DNA of 64,000 bases, from assembly GCF_013337685.1 (NCBI RefSeq), contig NZ_SUQN01000006.1:310001-374000 (forward strand). The letters are read 5' to 3'. Position numbers and translations under genes: made by a program. The stretch is from Citrobacter gillenii. GTDB taxonomy: Bacteria; Pseudomonadota; Gammaproteobacteria; Enterobacterales; Enterobacteriaceae. The notes below the pieces were generated by a model. The model saw only the letters and a program-made list of their open reading frames with translations. It did no database searches and had not been told where the DNA came from. Shown in pieces: positions 21,930-32,861 of this stretch (position 1 is the first letter of the stretch; each line of letters starts with the position of its first letter).

Positions 21930-22797
21930 CCAAACGGCTCTGCCGAACGTTTCCGATACCGAAGATACGCTGCTTACCGGCACCAATGAAAACATCTATG
22001 AAGATCAGAACATTGGGGCGGAGCTGACAAAAAAAGACATCAACCGCGTAGCCTGGCGTTCCATGCTGCTACAGGCATCTTTTAACTACGAACGTATGCA
22101 GGCATCAGGATGGCTGTACGGTCTGTTGCCCGCACTGAAAAAGATTCACACCAATAAACGCGATCTTGCGCGTTCAATGAAAGGCCATATGGGGTTCTTT
22201 AATACCCATCCGTTTCTGGTGACGTTTGTTATTGGCATCATCCTCGCGATGGAACGCTCCAAGCAGGACGTGAACAGTATTCAAAGTACCAAGATTGCCG
22301 TAGGCGCACCGCTCGGGGGCATCGGGGATGCGATGTTCTGGTTAACGCTGCTGCCCATTTGCGGAGGGATCGGAGCCAGCCTGGCGCTACAGGGGTCTAT
22401 TCTTGGCGCAGTCGTGTTTATTGTTATGTTCAACGTTGTCCATCTTGGTTTGCGTTTTGGCCTGGCACACTACGCGTATCGGATGGGCGTCGCGGCCATC
22501 CCACTGATTAAGGCCAATACCAAGAAGGTTGGGCATGCGGCATCCATCGTTGGGATGACGGTGATTGGCGCCCTGGTTGCAACTTACGTTCGCCTTAACA
22601 CCACGTTGGAAATTACCGCAGGTGATGCGGTGGTAAAACTGCAGACGGATGTTATTGACAAACTGATGCCGGCTTTCCTGCCACTGGTCTACACATTAAC
22701 CATGTTCTGGTTGGTTCGTCGTGGCTGGAGTCCTCTGCGTCTTATCGCCATTACTGTGGTGCTCGGCGTAGTCGGAAAATTCTGTCATTTCCTGTAA
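21919..22797 (+). CDS. agaE: N-acetylgalactosamine PTS EIID component AgaE
   Basis: A 292-residue mannose-family EIID protein. An N-terminal soluble part includes LTKKDINRVAWRSMLLQASF near residues 35-54, NYERMQASGWLYGLLPAL follows, and membrane segments fill the C-terminal half. The glycine-rich GAPLGGIGDAMFWL near 129-142 is a family hallmark. It overlaps agaW by 11 bases, suggesting translational coupling. This gene is lost from E. coli K-12. Confidence 0.93.
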   Translation: MESNQTALPNVSDTEDTLLTGTNENIYEDQNIGAELTKKDINRVAWRSMLLQASFNYERMQASGWLYGLLPALKKIHTNKRDLARSMKGHMGFFNTHPFLVTFVIGIILAMERSKQDVNSIQSTKIAVGAPLGGIGDAMFWLTLLPICGGIGASLALQGSILGAVVFIVMFNVVHLGLRFGLAHYAYRMGVAAIPLIKANTKKVGHAASIVGMTVIGALVATYVRLNTTLEITAGDAVVKLQTDVIDKLMPAFLPLVYTLTMFWLVRRGWSPLRLIAITVVLGVVGKFCHFL

Positions 22798-22813
22798 ATA
22801 CAAGGGGCTGTAG

Positions 22814-23248
22814 ATGTTAGGTATTATTTTGACGGGTCATGGCGGGTTTGCCAGCGGAATGGAAAAGGCGATGAAACAGATTCTGGGGGAACAGTCTCAG
22901 TTTATCGCCATCGACTTTCCAGAAACCTCAACCACCGCCTTGCTCACTTCGCAACTTGAACAAGCGGTGAGTGAACTGGACGCTAAGGAAAATATCATTT
23001 TTCTGACTGACCTGCTGGGTGGCACTCCGTTTCGTGTCGCGTCTACCCTGGCGATGCAAAAACAAGGAAGTGAAGTGATCACCGGTACCAATCTGCAGCT
23101 TCTGCTGGAGATGGTGCTGGAGCGTGAAGGCTTGAGCAGCGAAGAATTTCGTCTACAAGCACTGGAGTGCGGGCATCGCGGCCTGACCAGCCTGGTCGAT
23201 GAGCTGGGACGGTGTCGCGAGGAACACCCCGTTGAGGAAGGGATATGA
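22814..23248 (+). CDS. agaF: N-acetylgalactosamine PTS EIIA component AgaF
   Basis: A 144-residue mannose-family EIIA domain protein. The phosphorylated histidine is H9 in MLGIILTGHGGFASGM, and the second family motif FLTDLLGGTPFRVAS lies near residues 60-75. It receives phosphate from HPr and gives it to AgaV. A GGGGCTG site precedes the ATG, and the stop overlaps the agaA start by 4 bases (ATGA). It is absent from E. coli K-12. Confidence 0.93.
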   Translation: MLGIILTGHGGFASGMEKAMKQILGEQSQFIAIDFPETSTTALLTSQLEQAVSELDAKENIIFLTDLLGGTPFRVASTLAMQKQGSEVITGTNLQLLLEMVLEREGLSSEEFRLQALECGHRGLTSLVDELGRCREEHPVEEGI

Positions 23249-24378
23249 CACAACTGCTGCGCGCCAGACGTCTGCTGACTGAACAGGGCTGGTTGGACGA
23301 TCATCAATTACGTATAGAAGAAGGCACTATCACGACGATTGAGCCTATCCCCTCTGGCGTGATGGGGCGTGATGCCGACCTGCTGTGCCCTGCTTACATC
23401 GACACCCATGTCCACGGAGGGGGTGGCGTCGATGTTATGGATGAAGCGGCAGACTCACTCGACAAGCTGGCGATGCACAAAGCACGTGAAGGGGTAGCCA
23501 GCTGGCTGCCCACTACCGTCACCGCCCCATTGCAGGATATTCACGGGGCACTGCAACGAATTGCCCATCGCTATCATTCAGGTGGCCCCGGTGCGCAAGT
23601 GCTGGGCAGCTATCTGGAGGGACCGTATTTCACGCCACAGAATAAAGGCGCGCACCCTCCTGAGTTATTTCGGGAGCTGGAACTTAACGAGCTGGATGAG
23701 CTGATTGCAATTTCCCGGCAAACTTTGCGCGTGGTGGCGCTGGCACCAGAGAAACCAGGCTCATTGCAGGCTATTCGGCACCTCAGGCAACAGGATGTCA
23801 GGGTGATGCTGGGTCATAGTGCTGCAACCTGGGAACAAACCCGAGCCGCCTTTGACGCCGGTGCAAATGGGTTAGTGCACTGCTACAACGGCATGACAGG
23901 GCTGCATCATCGGGAACCCGGTATGGTCGGCGTGGGGTTAACCGATCCGCGCGCATGGCTGGAGCTTATTGCCGACGGACACCACGTCCACCCGGCAGCC
24001 ATGACGCTGTGCTGCAACTGTGCAAAAGATCGGATAGTGTTAATCACCGATGCAATGCAGGCCGCCGGTATGCCCGATGGGCGCTATACGCTGTGTGGCG
24101 AAACGGTAGACATGCGCGGCGGTATCGTACGGACCGCTTCTGGCGGTCTGGCCGGCAGTACGCTGTCCGTTGATGCGGCCGTTCGCAATATGGTCGAATT
24201 CACCGGAAGTACGCCAGAAGATGCTATCCATATGGCTTCACTGCATCCTGCTCGCTTGTTAGGTATTGATCACCAGCTAGGATCATTAAAAACGGGCAAG
24301 CGTGCCAGCATTATTGCCCTTGATAGCGCTCTGCATTTACAACAAATCTGGATCCAGGGCCGCACGTTCCCACTCTAG
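23245..24378 (+). CDS. agaA: N-acetylgalactosamine-6-phosphate deacetylase AgaA
   Basis: A 377-residue amidohydrolase of the NagA type that removes the acetyl group from N-acetylgalactosamine 6-phosphate, giving galactosamine 6-phosphate for AgaS. It shows DTHVHGGGGVDVMD near residues 53-66, the metal-binding LEGPYF near 129, HCYNGMTGLHHREPG near 212-226 and the catalytic aspartate in LITDAMQAAGMPDG near 264-277. It is full length, whereas K-12 carries only a truncated agaA. It overlaps agaF by 4 bases. Confidence 0.93.
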   Translation: MTQLLRARRLLTEQGWLDDHQLRIEEGTITTIEPIPSGVMGRDADLLCPAYIDTHVHGGGGVDVMDEAADSLDKLAMHKAREGVASWLPTTVTAPLQDIHGALQRIAHRYHSGGPGAQVLGSYLEGPYFTPQNKGAHPPELFRELELNELDELIAISRQTLRVVALAPEKPGSLQAIRHLRQQDVRVMLGHSAATWEQTRAAFDAGANGLVHCYNGMTGLHHREPGMVGVGLTDPRAWLELIADGHHVHPAAMTLCCNCAKDRIVLITDAMQAAGMPDGRYTLCGETVDMRGGIVRTASGGLAGSTLSVDAAVRNMVEFTGSTPEDAIHMASLHPARLLGIDHQLGSLKTGKRASIIALDSALHLQQIWIQGRTFPL

Positions 24379-24679
24379 ACCTTTCACTGTGTATGCTATT
24401 GGCCTTCGCTTAAACACCGCAAGGCCTTTCTTTTCCTTTCGAAGTAACAAACGCCATACGCTACGATTCCAAATTTAAATCTTATATATCAACAAGATAA
24501 TAAAACCATACTCTTGCACGATCACAATTTTCGTTTTATTTCCTTTTATTCATTTGAACTTTCAATTTCTTTTCTATACATTTAATTCAACTGATTACAT
24601 GTACAAGTGAAACGAAACGAAAGATAGCGACAAGTTTGCCAGCGTCTGATGTGGAATTCACACGACTAAGGACTGAGTT
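24379..24679 (+). promoter_or_regulatory. agaS promoter region with AgaR-like operators
   Basis: AT-rich spacer with no gene. Repeats of the AgaR-like motif occur at 24529-24550 (TTTTCGTTTTATTTCCTTTT), 24558-24576 (a weaker copy) and, inverted, 24606-24623 (AGTGAAACGAAACGAAAG). This indicates a separate AgaR-controlled promoter for agaS-kbaY. Confidence 0.6.
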
Positions 24680-25834
24680 ATGCCAGAAACCTACACCCCT
24701 GTTCGCGCGATAACGGGCACCTGGACAGAAGAAGAAATTCGCCAGCAGCCCGCCAGTTGGATCCGCTCACTCAGCAATATCGAAAAAATCCGATCCTCCA
24801 TCGACAGTTTTCTCGCACCCTTGTTGCGTAAAAGCGATCTGCGGATCGTACTGACGGGAGCGGGAACCTCCGCGTTTATCGGTGACATTATTGCCCCATG
24901 GCTCGCCAGCCACACCGGAAAGAACATCAGCGCCATCCCGACAACCGATCTGGTCACCAATCCAATGGATTATTTGGCACCAGCGCATCCGCTGCTGTTG
25001 GTCTCTTTTGCCCGGTCGGGTAACAGCCCGGAAAGTGTTGCAGCAGTTGAGTTGGCTAATCAGTTTGTCCCTGAATGCTATCACCTCTCAATCACCTGTA
25101 ACGAAGCGGGCAGCCTGTACCAAAACGCGGCCGATAGCGATAACGCGTTTGCACTGCTCATGCCTGCAGAAACGCACGATCGCGGTTTCGCGATGACCAG
25201 CAGTATCACCACTATGATGGCCAGTTGTCTGGCGGTATTTGTTCCAGAGAAAATCAACAGCCAGACATTCCGCAACGTGGCCGATCGCTGTCAGGCGATC
25301 CTGACGTCACTGGGCGATTTTAGCCACGGCGTGTTTGGTAACGAACCGTGGAAACGGATCGTTTACCTCGGCAGCGGTGGATTACAAGGTGCCGCACGTG
25401 AATCAGCGTTGAAAGTTTTGGAACTCACGGCGGGTAAACTGGCCGCATTCTATGACTCGCCAACCGGTTTTCGCCATGGTCCTAAATCACTGGTCGATAA
25501 CGAAACGCTGGTCGTGGTGTTTGTCTCCAGCCATCCCTATACACGTCAGTACGATCTCGATCTGCTGGCAGAGTTACGTCGTGATCAACAGGCACTGCGC
25601 GTTGTGGCCATTGCCGCAGAGACCGATGCCATTATTGAAGCCGGTCCACATATTCTATTGCCACCTTCACGCACTTTTATCGATATGGAGCTCGCTTTCT
25701 GCTTCCTGATGTATGCCCAGGTGTTCGCACTGACGCAATCCATCAGTATCGGCAATACACCGGATACGCCTTCTGCCAGCGGTACAGTCAACCGCGTCGT
25801 TCAGGGCGTTGTTATTCATTCCTGGAACGGCTAA
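24680..25834 (+). CDS. agaS: Galactosamine-6-phosphate deaminase/isomerase AgaS
   Basis: A 384-residue protein with two SIS sugar-isomerase domains (about residues 45-200 and 215-365) that converts galactosamine 6-phosphate to tagatose 6-phosphate and ammonia. Motifs: LTGAGTSAFIGDI near 57-69, SFARSGNSPESVAAVEL near 109-125 and LGSGGLQGAARESALKVLEL near 231-250. It is followed 12 bases later by kbaY. It is distinct from agaI, which is not present in this window. Confidence 0.93.
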   Translation: MPETYTPVRAITGTWTEEEIRQQPASWIRSLSNIEKIRSSIDSFLAPLLRKSDLRIVLTGAGTSAFIGDIIAPWLASHTGKNISAIPTTDLVTNPMDYLAPAHPLLLVSFARSGNSPESVAAVELANQFVPECYHLSITCNEAGSLYQNAADSDNAFALLMPAETHDRGFAMTSSITTMMASCLAVFVPEKINSQTFRNVADRCQAILTSLGDFSHGVFGNEPWKRIVYLGSGGLQGAARESALKVLELTAGKLAAFYDSPTGFRHGPKSLVDNETLVVVFVSSHPYTRQYDLDLLAELRRDQQALRVVAIAAETDAIIEAGPHILLPPSRTFIDMELAFCFLMYAQVFALTQSISIGNTPDTPSASGTVNRVVQGVVIHSWNG

Positions 25835-26728
<894 letters not shown>

Positions 26729-26742
26729 AAGTCATGCTGAAT

Positions 26743-26772
26743 GATGTCCACACCCTGGCTGGTGTGGACATC
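26743..26772. terminator. Hairpin between convergent kbaY and rsmI
   Basis: A perfect 12-bp stem GATGTCCACACC/GGTGTGGACATC with a 6-base loop lies 14 bases after kbaY and 11 before the rsmI stop codon. There is no U-run on either side, so it may stop transcription weakly or protect the mRNA ends. Confidence 0.55.
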
Positions 26773-26783
26773 AACAATTGGAT

Positions 26784-27647
26784 TTACTCTCCCTGCTGTT
26801 CCAGGGCGTACTTATACAACGCATTCTTTTTCACGCCGTGGATTTCGGCAGCCAGTGCGGCGGCCTTTTTCAGCGGCAGTTCTGCCTGTAACAGCGCCAG
26901 CGTCCGCAAGGCATCGGCCGGGAGATCGTCGTCCTGCGCTTTATGGCCCTCAACAATCAGCACCATTTCGCCTTTACGGCGGTTTTCATCTTCTTTTACC
27001 CACGCCAGCAATTCGCCGACCGGGGCGCCGTGAATGGTTTCCCAGGTTTTAGTCAGCTCGCGCGCCAGCACCACATAACGCGACTCTCCCCATACGGCGA
27101 CCATGTCTTCCAGGCTGTCGAGCAGACGGTGGGTGGACTCATAAAAAATCAGTGTACGAGGTTCCGCTTCAATGGCCTTCATTGCATCGCGACGGCCTTT
27201 GGATTTGGCGGGCAAAAAGCCTTCGTAGCAAAAACGGTCTGATGGCAGGCCTGCAGCACTTAATGCGGCGATGGCCGCGCAAGGACCCGGTAGCGGCACA
27301 ACTCGAATACCCGCCTCACGACAGGTACGCACCAGGTGATAGCCAGGATCGTTAATCAGCGGCGTTCCGGCATCGGAAACCAGCGCGATGTTCTGGCCCT
27401 CCTTGAGCTTCGCCACCAGCATTTGGGCTTTTTGTTGCTCATTGTGATCGTGTAACGCAAACATACGGGCGCTAATCGCGAAGTGTTGTAATAATAATCC
27501 GGTATGACGGGTGTCTTCAGCGGCAATTAAATCAACGGCTTGTAAAACTTCGAGCGCTCGTTGGGTAATATCAGCCAAATTTCCGATAGGAGTAGGTACA
27601 ATAAAGAGTTGGCCTTGAGAATTATCCGCCGATTCGTGTTGTTTCAT
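26784..27647 (-). CDS. rsmI: 16S rRNA (cytidine-1402-2'-O)-methyltransferase RsmI (YraL)
   Basis: A 287-residue tetrapyrrole-methylase-fold enzyme that methylates the ribose of C1402 in 16S rRNA with S-adenosylmethionine. It shows [19 protein letters not shown] at about residues 15-33, [14 protein letters not shown] near 43-56, [15 protein letters not shown] near 89-103 and the SAM-binding [18 protein letters not shown] near 117-134. It is divergent from lpoA, whose start lies 62 bases away. The length matches the E. coli protein within one residue. Confidence 0.95.
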   Translation of the reverse strand: MKQHESADNSQGQLFIVPTPIGNLADITQRALEVLQAVDLIAAEDTRHTGLLLQHFAISARMFALHDHNEQQKAQMLVAKLKEGQNIALVSDAGTPLINDPGYHLVRTCREAGIRVVPLPGPCAAIAALSAAGLPSDRFCYEGFLPAKSKGRRDAMKAIEAEPRTLIFYESTHRLLDSLEDMVAVWGESRYVVLARELTKTWETIHGAPVGELLAWVKEDENRRKGEMVLIVEGHKAQDDDLPADALRTLALLQAELPLKKAAALAAEIHGVKKNALYKYALEQQGE

Positions 27648-27709
27648 TGTGTCGTCCGTATTGCCGATTTAATATTGAGCATTGCGTAAAAAATATCACT
27701 GGATACAGT

Positions 27710-29764
27710 ATGGTACCCTCAACATTTTCTCGTATGAAAGCCGCGCGCGCTCTGCCAGTCATTCTGGCAGCATTGATTTTCGCCGGTTGTGGCACCCAGG
27801 CGCCAGACCAGAGTGCAGCCCATATGCAGGGCACAGCACAAGCTGATTCCGGCTTTTATCTGCAACAGATGCAGCAAAGCTCAGATGATAGCAAGACCAA
27901 CTGGCAATTACTCGCCATTCGTGCACTGCTGAAAGAAGGTAAGAGCCAGCAGGCTGTCGATCTGTTCAACCAATTGCCGCAGAACCTGAACGATGCCCAG
28001 CGTCGTGAACAATCCCTGCTGGCCGTTGAGATCAAACTTGCGCAGAAAGATGTCGCGGGCGCGCAGGCCCTGCTGGAGAAGCTAAAACCAGCCGATTTCG
28101 ATCAGAACCAACAGGCGCGTTACTGGCAGGCACAAATTGATGCCAGCCAGGGGCGTCCATCGTTAACGCTGCTGCGTGCGCTAATCGCTCAAGAGCCGCT
28201 GTTGGCCGCCAACGATAAGCAGAAAAACATCGATGCGACCTGGCAGACACTCTCGTCAATGACACCAGAGCAGGCGCAGGCGCTGGTCATCAACGCTGAT
28301 GAAAATGTTCTGCAAGGCTGGCTGGATCTCCAGCGCGTCTGGTTTGATAACCGTAGCGATGTCGACATGATGAAGGCCGGCATTGCCGACTGGCAAAAAC
28401 GCTATCCGCAAAACCCGGGGGCAAAATTACTGCCCACGCAGTTGGTTAACGTCCAGAGCTATAAGCCAGCGTCCACCAGCAAGATAGCCCTGCTACTGCC
28501 GCTGAACGGTCAGGCCGCTGTTTTTGGTCGCACTATTCAGCAGGGTTTTGAAGCAGCGAAAAACAATGGCACGCAACCAGTATCAACCCCTGTCGCCGCA
28601 GCCCCTGCAGCCGTCACGGACGCCACCACGCCCGTTGCACAGCCGCAGTCCGTCGACGGCGTGGCCAGCCCTTCCCAGGCCTCGGTGAGCGATCTGACCA
28701 ATGATGCACCAGCACAGCCAGCCACACCGGTTAGTGCGCCGCAAACAGCACCAACTCAGCCAACGACGGCCAGCGCCCCGGCGAATCCTTCCGCAGAGTT
28801 GAAAATTTATGACACCTCGTCACAGCCGCTGAATCAGATCCTGGCCCAGGTGCAGCAGGATGGTGCCAGCATTGTTGTCGGCCCTCTGTTGAAGAACAAT
28901 GTTGAAGAACTGATGAAGAGCAGCACACCGCTGAACGTACTGGCGCTTAATCAGCCTGAAGCCGTGCAGAACCTGGCGAATGTGTGCTACTTCGCGCTGT
29001 CACCGGAAGATGAAGCGCGCGATGCCGCACGTCACATCCGCGATCAGGGAAAACAAACCCCGCTGCTGTTAACGCCGCGTAGCGCGTTAGGCGATCGCGT
29101 GGCCAACGCCTTTGCACAGGAATGGCAAAAACTTGGCGGCGGCGTGGTGTTGCAACAGAAATTCGGCTCTACAGCAGAACTGAGAATGGGCGTCAACGGT
29201 GGTGCAGGGATTGCCCTGACGGGCAGCCCGGTCGTCTCCTCTGCGCCAGCACAGCCTGGCGTCACGATTGGTGGACTCACCATCCCGGCTCCGCCGACCG
29301 ATGCGCAAATCACCGGTGGTAGCGGTCGTGTTGACGCCGTGTATATTCTGGCCACGCCGGAAGAGATCGCCTTTATTAAGCCGATGATCGCCATGCGTAA
29401 CGGCAGCCAGAGCGGTGCCACGCTGTATGCCAGCTCCCGTAGCGCGCAGGGTACTGCCGGTCCTGACTTCCGCCTGGAAATGGAAGGCTTGCAGTACAGT
29501 GAAATTCCGATGCTGGCCGGCGGTAACGAACCGCTCATGCAGCAGGCGCTTAGCGCCGTGCACAACGATTACTCGCTGGCACGCATGTACGCCATGGGGG
29601 TCGATGCGTGGTCGCTGGCTAACCACTTCACGCAAATGCGTCAGGTGCAGGGCTTTGAAATTAACGGCAACACTGGCGCATTAACCGCCACGCCGGATTG
29701 TGTGATTAACAGGAAGTTATCATGGCTCAAATACCAGCAAGGACAGGTCGTCCCCGCCAGTTAA
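27710..29764 (+). CDS. lpoA: Outer-membrane lipoprotein LpoA, activator of PBP1A
   Basis: A 684-residue lipoprotein that stimulates the peptidoglycan synthase PBP1A from the outer membrane. The signal peptide ends in the lipobox FAGC (cysteine about residue 27). A TPR-like N-terminal domain (to about 250) is joined to a periplasmic-binding-like C-terminal domain. An Ala/Pro/Thr/Gln-rich stretch at about 285-365 is low in complexity and differs from E. coli. I start at ATG 27710, which gives a normal signal peptide; an upstream extension would bury it. The 3' end overlaps yraN by 43 bases. Confidence 0.94.
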   Translation: MVPSTFSRMKAARALPVILAALIFAGCGTQAPDQSAAHMQGTAQADSGFYLQQMQQSSDDSKTNWQLLAIRALLKEGKSQQAVDLFNQLPQNLNDAQRREQSLLAVEIKLAQKDVAGAQALLEKLKPADFDQNQQARYWQAQIDASQGRPSLTLLRALIAQEPLLAANDKQKNIDATWQTLSSMTPEQAQALVINADENVLQGWLDLQRVWFDNRSDVDMMKAGIADWQKRYPQNPGAKLLPTQLVNVQSYKPASTSKIALLLPLNGQAAVFGRTIQQGFEAAKNNGTQPVSTPVAAAPAAVTDATTPVAQPQSVDGVASPSQASVSDLTNDAPAQPATPVSAPQTAPTQPTTASAPANPSAELKIYDTSSQPLNQILAQVQQDGASIVVGPLLKNNVEELMKSSTPLNVLALNQPEAVQNLANVCYFALSPEDEARDAARHIRDQGKQTPLLLTPRSALGDRVANAFAQEWQKLGGGVVLQQKFGSTAELRMGVNGGAGIALTGSPVVSSAPAQPGVTIGGLTIPAPPTDAQITGGSGRVDAVYILATPEEIAFIKPMIAMRNGSQSGATLYASSRSAQGTAGPDFRLEMEGLQYSEIPMLAGGNEPLMQQALSAVHNDYSLARMYAMGVDAWSLANHFTQMRQVQGFEINGNTGALTATPDCVINRKLSWLKYQQGQVVPAS

Positions 29765-30117
29765 CGAGTAAACAGACCGGTGACGCGTGGGAAGCCACCG
29801 CGCGTTGCTGGCTGGAGGGCAAAGGACTGCGTTTTATCGCCGCCAACGTGCGCGAACGCGGCGGCGAAATCGACCTGATAATGCGTGAAGGCAAGACCAC
29901 CGTCTTTGTTGAAGTCCGTTTTCGTCGTTCCGCTCTTTTTGGCGGGGCGGCGGCGAGTGTGACCCGCAGCAAACAACAGAAATTATTACACACCGCCCGC
30001 TTGTGGCTTGCGCGCCACAATGGGAGTTTTGATACTGTGGATTGTCGGTTCGATGTGTTAGCCTTCACCGGAAATGATGTTGAGTGGTTAAAGGATGCCT
30101 TTAACGACCACTCATAA
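29722..30117 (+). CDS. yraN: UPF0102 family putative nuclease YraN
   Basis: A 131-residue protein of the UPF0102 family with a restriction-endonuclease-like fold. It shows the family signature [20 protein letters not shown] with acidic residues followed by VFVEVRFRR, near residues 43-71, resembling the E/D-ExK pattern of that fold. The length equals E. coli YraN. It begins inside the 3' end of lpoA in another frame (43-base overlap) and ends 20 bases before diaA. The molecular function is not settled. Confidence 0.9.
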   Translation: MAQIPARTGRPRQLTSKQTGDAWEATARCWLEGKGLRFIAANVRERGGEIDLIMREGKTTVFVEVRFRRSALFGGAAASVTRSKQQKLLHTARLWLARHNGSFDTVDCRFDVLAFTGNDVEWLKDAFNDHS

Positions 30118-30137
30118 TTGAAGATTTAAGGATTAGC

Positions 30138-30728
30138 GTGTTAGACAGAATTAAAGTCTGCTTTACAGAAAGCATTCAAACTCAGATTGCTGCGGCTGAA
30201 GCGCTCCCGGATGCGATTTCCCGTGCAGCCATGACGCTGGTTCAATCCCTGCTCAATGGCAACAAAATTCTCTGTTGTGGTAATGGGACATCCGCTGCCA
30301 ACGCACAGCATTTTGCTGCCAGTATGATCAACCGTTTTGAAACAGAACGGCCCAGTTTACCTGCTATTGCACTAAATACTGATAATGTGGTCTTAACTGC
30401 GATTGCCAACGATCGCCTGCACGACGAAGTTTATGCAAAACAAGTCCGTGCGCTGGGACATGCAGGTGATGTTCTGTTGGCAATTTCTACGCGTGGCAAC
30501 AGTCGCGATATCGTTAAAGCCGTTGAAGCTGCCGTCACCCGCGACATGACGATCGTCGCTCTGACCGGTTATGACGGGGGAGAGCTGGCCGGATTATTAG
30601 GGCCGCAGGATGTCGAAATCCGCATTCCCTCACACCACAGCGCACGCATTCAGGAAATGCATATGCTGACGGTGAACTGCCTTTGCGATCTTATCGATAA
30701 CACGCTTTTCCCTCACCAGGATGATTAA
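30138..30728 (+). CDS. diaA: DnaA initiator-associating protein DiaA
   Basis: A 196-residue single SIS-domain protein that binds DnaA and promotes timely initiation at oriC in E. coli. It shows [18 protein letters not shown] near residues 44-61, related to GmhA heptose isomerases. The start is GTG 30138 following AAGGAT; the length equals E. coli DiaA. It lies 20 bases after yraN and 9 before yraP. Confidence 0.93.
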   Translation: MLDRIKVCFTESIQTQIAAAEALPDAISRAAMTLVQSLLNGNKILCCGNGTSAANAQHFAASMINRFETERPSLPAIALNTDNVVLTAIANDRLHDEVYAKQVRALGHAGDVLLAISTRGNSRDIVKAVEAAVTRDMTIVALTGYDGGELAGLLGPQDVEIRIPSHHSARIQEMHMLTVNCLCDLIDNTLFPHQDD

Positions 30729-30737
30729 GGAGTACAC

Positions 30738-31313
30738 ATGAAGGCATTTTCGCCGCTCGCAGTGGTTCTTTCTGCGCTGCTGTTGCAAGGCTGTGTCGCT
30801 GCCGCCGTTGTCGGAACGGCAGCTGTCGGAACGAAAGCCGCAACTGACCCTCGCAGCGTCGGCACCCAGGTAGATGATGGAACCCTGGAATTACGCGTCA
30901 GTACCGCGTTATCAAAAGATGCCCAGATCAAGAAAGAAGCGCGCATCAACGTCAGCGCCTATCAGGGTAAAGTGCTACTGGTGGGGCAGTCTCCTAACAG
31001 CGAGTTGTCTGCGCGGGCGAAACAGATTGCAATGGGTGTAGAAGGCACGACGGAAGTGTTTAACGAAGTCCGTCAGGGTCAGCCAATCGGCCTGGGTGAA
31101 GCCTCCAACGATACCTGGATCACCACCAAAGTGCGCTCCCAGCTGCTCACCAGCGATCAGGTAAAATCATCCAACGTTAAAGTGACCACCGAGAACGGGG
31201 AAGTCTTCCTGCTGGGTCTGGTTACCGACCGTGAAGCGAAGGCTGCGGCGGATATCGCCAGCCGGGTCAGCGGCGTGAAACGCGTCACGACCGCGTTTAC
31301 ATTTATTAAGTAA
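30738..31313 (+). CDS. yraP: Outer-membrane lipoprotein YraP (DolP), two BON domains
   Basis: A 191-residue lipoprotein with a signal peptide ending in the lipobox LLQGC (cysteine 19) and two BON domains at about residues 45-115 and 125-191. In E. coli it supports outer-membrane integrity at division sites and is in the sigma-E regulon. AAGGAG precedes the ATG. The E. coli yraQ gene does not follow; a double REP comes next. Confidence 0.93.
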   Translation: MKAFSPLAVVLSALLLQGCVAAAVVGTAAVGTKAATDPRSVGTQVDDGTLELRVSTALSKDAQIKKEARINVSAYQGKVLLVGQSPNSELSARAKQIAMGVEGTTEVFNEVRQGQPIGLGEASNDTWITTKVRSQLLTSDQVKSSNVKVTTENGEVFLLGLVTDREAKAAADIASRVSGVKRVTTAFTFIK

Positions 31314-31324
31314 TACTGCTACAG

Positions 31325-31412
31325 ATGCCGGATGGCGACGCCTGGGCGTCTTATCCGGCCTACAGGACTTCATCGTTTGTAGGCCGAATAAGCGTCAGCG
31401 CCATCCGGCATT
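31325..31412. repeat. BIME (paired inverted REPs) between yraP and yraR
   Basis: GATGCCGGATGGCG ... TTATCCGGCCTAC is followed by the inverted copy GTAGGCCGAATAAGCGTC ... CCATCCGGCA. The pair fills the whole spacer between the convergent genes yraP and yraR, where E. coli carries yraQ. Confidence 0.85.
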
Positions 31413-32048
31413 TTATTTAGCCCTTTCGCGCAGCTCGGACGAGGTCAGGATCGAAACCCCTTCATGTCCTGGCGCAAGTGCCTCCACCAGCATTGCCCGT
31501 GCGACATCACGTGCCTCAATAGATTTCCAGTTCCCCGGTAGCAGCTTGAATAATGGCGCAAAGAGCTTTTCATTCGCTCGCTGTTGTTCCCTGTCACCCA
31601 GCAACATCGAAGGCCGTACAATCGTCAGCCGGGGCCATTTCTGCGCAATCAGCGCCTCTTCCATCTCACCTTTAACCCGATTGTAGAAAAATGGCGAGTG
31701 CGCATTGGCCCCCATCGAACTCACTACCAGCATATGCTGAGCCCCCAGACGACGCCCCGTCAGGGCGGTATCTACCACCAGCGTATAATCAGCGTGGATA
31801 AAGGCCTCTTTACTGCCCGCTTCACGTCGGGTGGTTCCCAGACAGCAAAAAACAATGTCGACCGGATCGGTGACCTGTGCCAGCGCATCGGTCAACTGCG
31901 GATCGTGAGGGTTAAAGACGCCAACCGTATCGGCGAGCGGGCGGCGCGTTGGAGCCGTAATCGCATGGACCCGGGGCTCGTTCAGTAGCATCCGCAATAA
32001 ATGTCCGCCCACCAGACCCGTGGCTCCGGTTATTAACACCTGGCTCAT
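31413..32048 (-). CDS. yraR: NAD(P)-binding putative nucleoside-diphosphate-sugar epimerase YraR
   Basis: A 211-residue atypical short-chain dehydrogenase with the Rossmann motif [18 protein letters not shown] at about residues 4-21 and the YxxxK-type active site in [14 protein letters not shown] near 119-132. Substrate is unknown. The length equals E. coli YraR. It is preceded by yhbP on the same strand; yhbO, which follows yraR in E. coli, is missing. Confidence 0.88.
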   Translation of the reverse strand: MSQVLITGATGLVGGHLLRMLLNEPRVHAITAPTRRPLADTVGVFNPHDPQLTDALAQVTDPVDIVFCCLGTTRREAGSKEAFIHADYTLVVDTALTGRRLGAQHMLVVSSMGANAHSPFFYNRVKGEMEEALIAQKWPRLTIVRPSMLLGDREQQRANEKLFAPLFKLLPGNWKSIEARDVARAMLVEALAPGHEGVSILTSSELRERAK

Positions 32049-32080
32049 CGCTTATCCTTTCCCTTCAATCATTCCTCTAA

Positions 32081-32509
32081 CTATAGATCACGTAGCCAGA
32101 GCAGCTTTTTACCAAAGCCCAGCGTGTTGTCAGTGAACTTGATTTCATCAAGACGAATCTCCCACACGGGTGCAGACAGCATTCTGGCGACGGGGAAGCG
32201 ACGATTATACGCTTTACGCGCGTCGTCGCTCTCCTGCCCCTCCAGACGCCTGATTTCGCCTTTAAACTGGACGCCACGGATCAGCGCGACCGTTTTGGGT
32301 TGACCGTTTACCGTCCCGGCAACGGACGCGCATGGGCCGGACATCTGGGCATGGCGAGTTTTATCTTCGGTGAGCACATAGAAGGCAACCTTCTGCGCAT
32401 CAAACAGATAAAACGCATTGGCGCACCACAGTTCACCGTCATGATGCACACACCAGGTCACGACGTGCTGTTTTGCCAGCCAGCGCGTCACCGCAGTCAG
32501 TGTTTCCAT
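32081..32509 (-). CDS. yhbP: YhbP, FMN-binding split-barrel family protein
   Basis: A 142-residue protein of the pyridoxamine-phosphate-oxidase-like (UPF0306) fold family, with [20 protein letters not shown] near residues 33-52 and [20 protein letters not shown] near 65-84. No enzyme activity is established. It is 5 residues shorter than the E. coli protein at the C-terminus. It is divergent from yhbQ. Confidence 0.88.
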   Translation of the reverse strand: METLTAVTRWLAKQHVVTWCVHHDGELWCANAFYLFDAQKVAFYVLTEDKTRHAQMSGPCASVAGTVNGQPKTVALIRGVQFKGEIRRLEGQESDDARKAYNRRFPVARMLSAPVWEIRLDEIKFTDNTLGFGKKLLWLRDL

Positions 32510-32561
32510 TTCTGTTCTCTTTTATACTGTAGGCCTGAAAATTATCACGTCGATGGTGACA

Positions 32562-32861
32562 ATGACACCCTGGTATCTGTACCTGATCCGTACCGCAGAC
32601 AACGCCCTGTACACCGGTATAACCACCGATGTGCAGCGCCGCTATAAGCAACATCAAAGCGGAAAAGGCGCGAAAGCCTTGCGTGGGAAGGGAGAGTTAA
32701 CTCTGGCATTTGCCGCGCAGGTCGGCGATCGTTCGCTGGCCCTGCGTCTGGAATATCGAGTCAAGCAGCTCACAAAGCGTCAGAAAGAACGCCTTGTAGA
32801 AGGTGAAGGGCTTGAGGCATTGCTGAGTAGCCTACAAGCCCCGGTGCTTAAAAGCGATTGA
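32562..32861 (+). CDS. yhbQ: GIY-YIG nuclease-domain protein YhbQ
   Basis: A 99-residue single GIY-YIG domain protein. The motif appears as [18 protein letters not shown] at residues 3-20, with the arginine of VQRRYKQHQ near 23-31 and a C-terminal glutamate. I use ATG 32562, which matches the family start and has GGTG ahead; an ATG three codons upstream is possible. Its 3' end overlaps the convergent yhbS by 14 bases. Confidence 0.9.
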   Translation: MTPWYLYLIRTADNALYTGITTDVQRRYKQHQSGKGAKALRGKGELTLAFAAQVGDRSLALRLEYRVKQLTKRQKERLVEGEGLEALLSSLQAPVLKSD

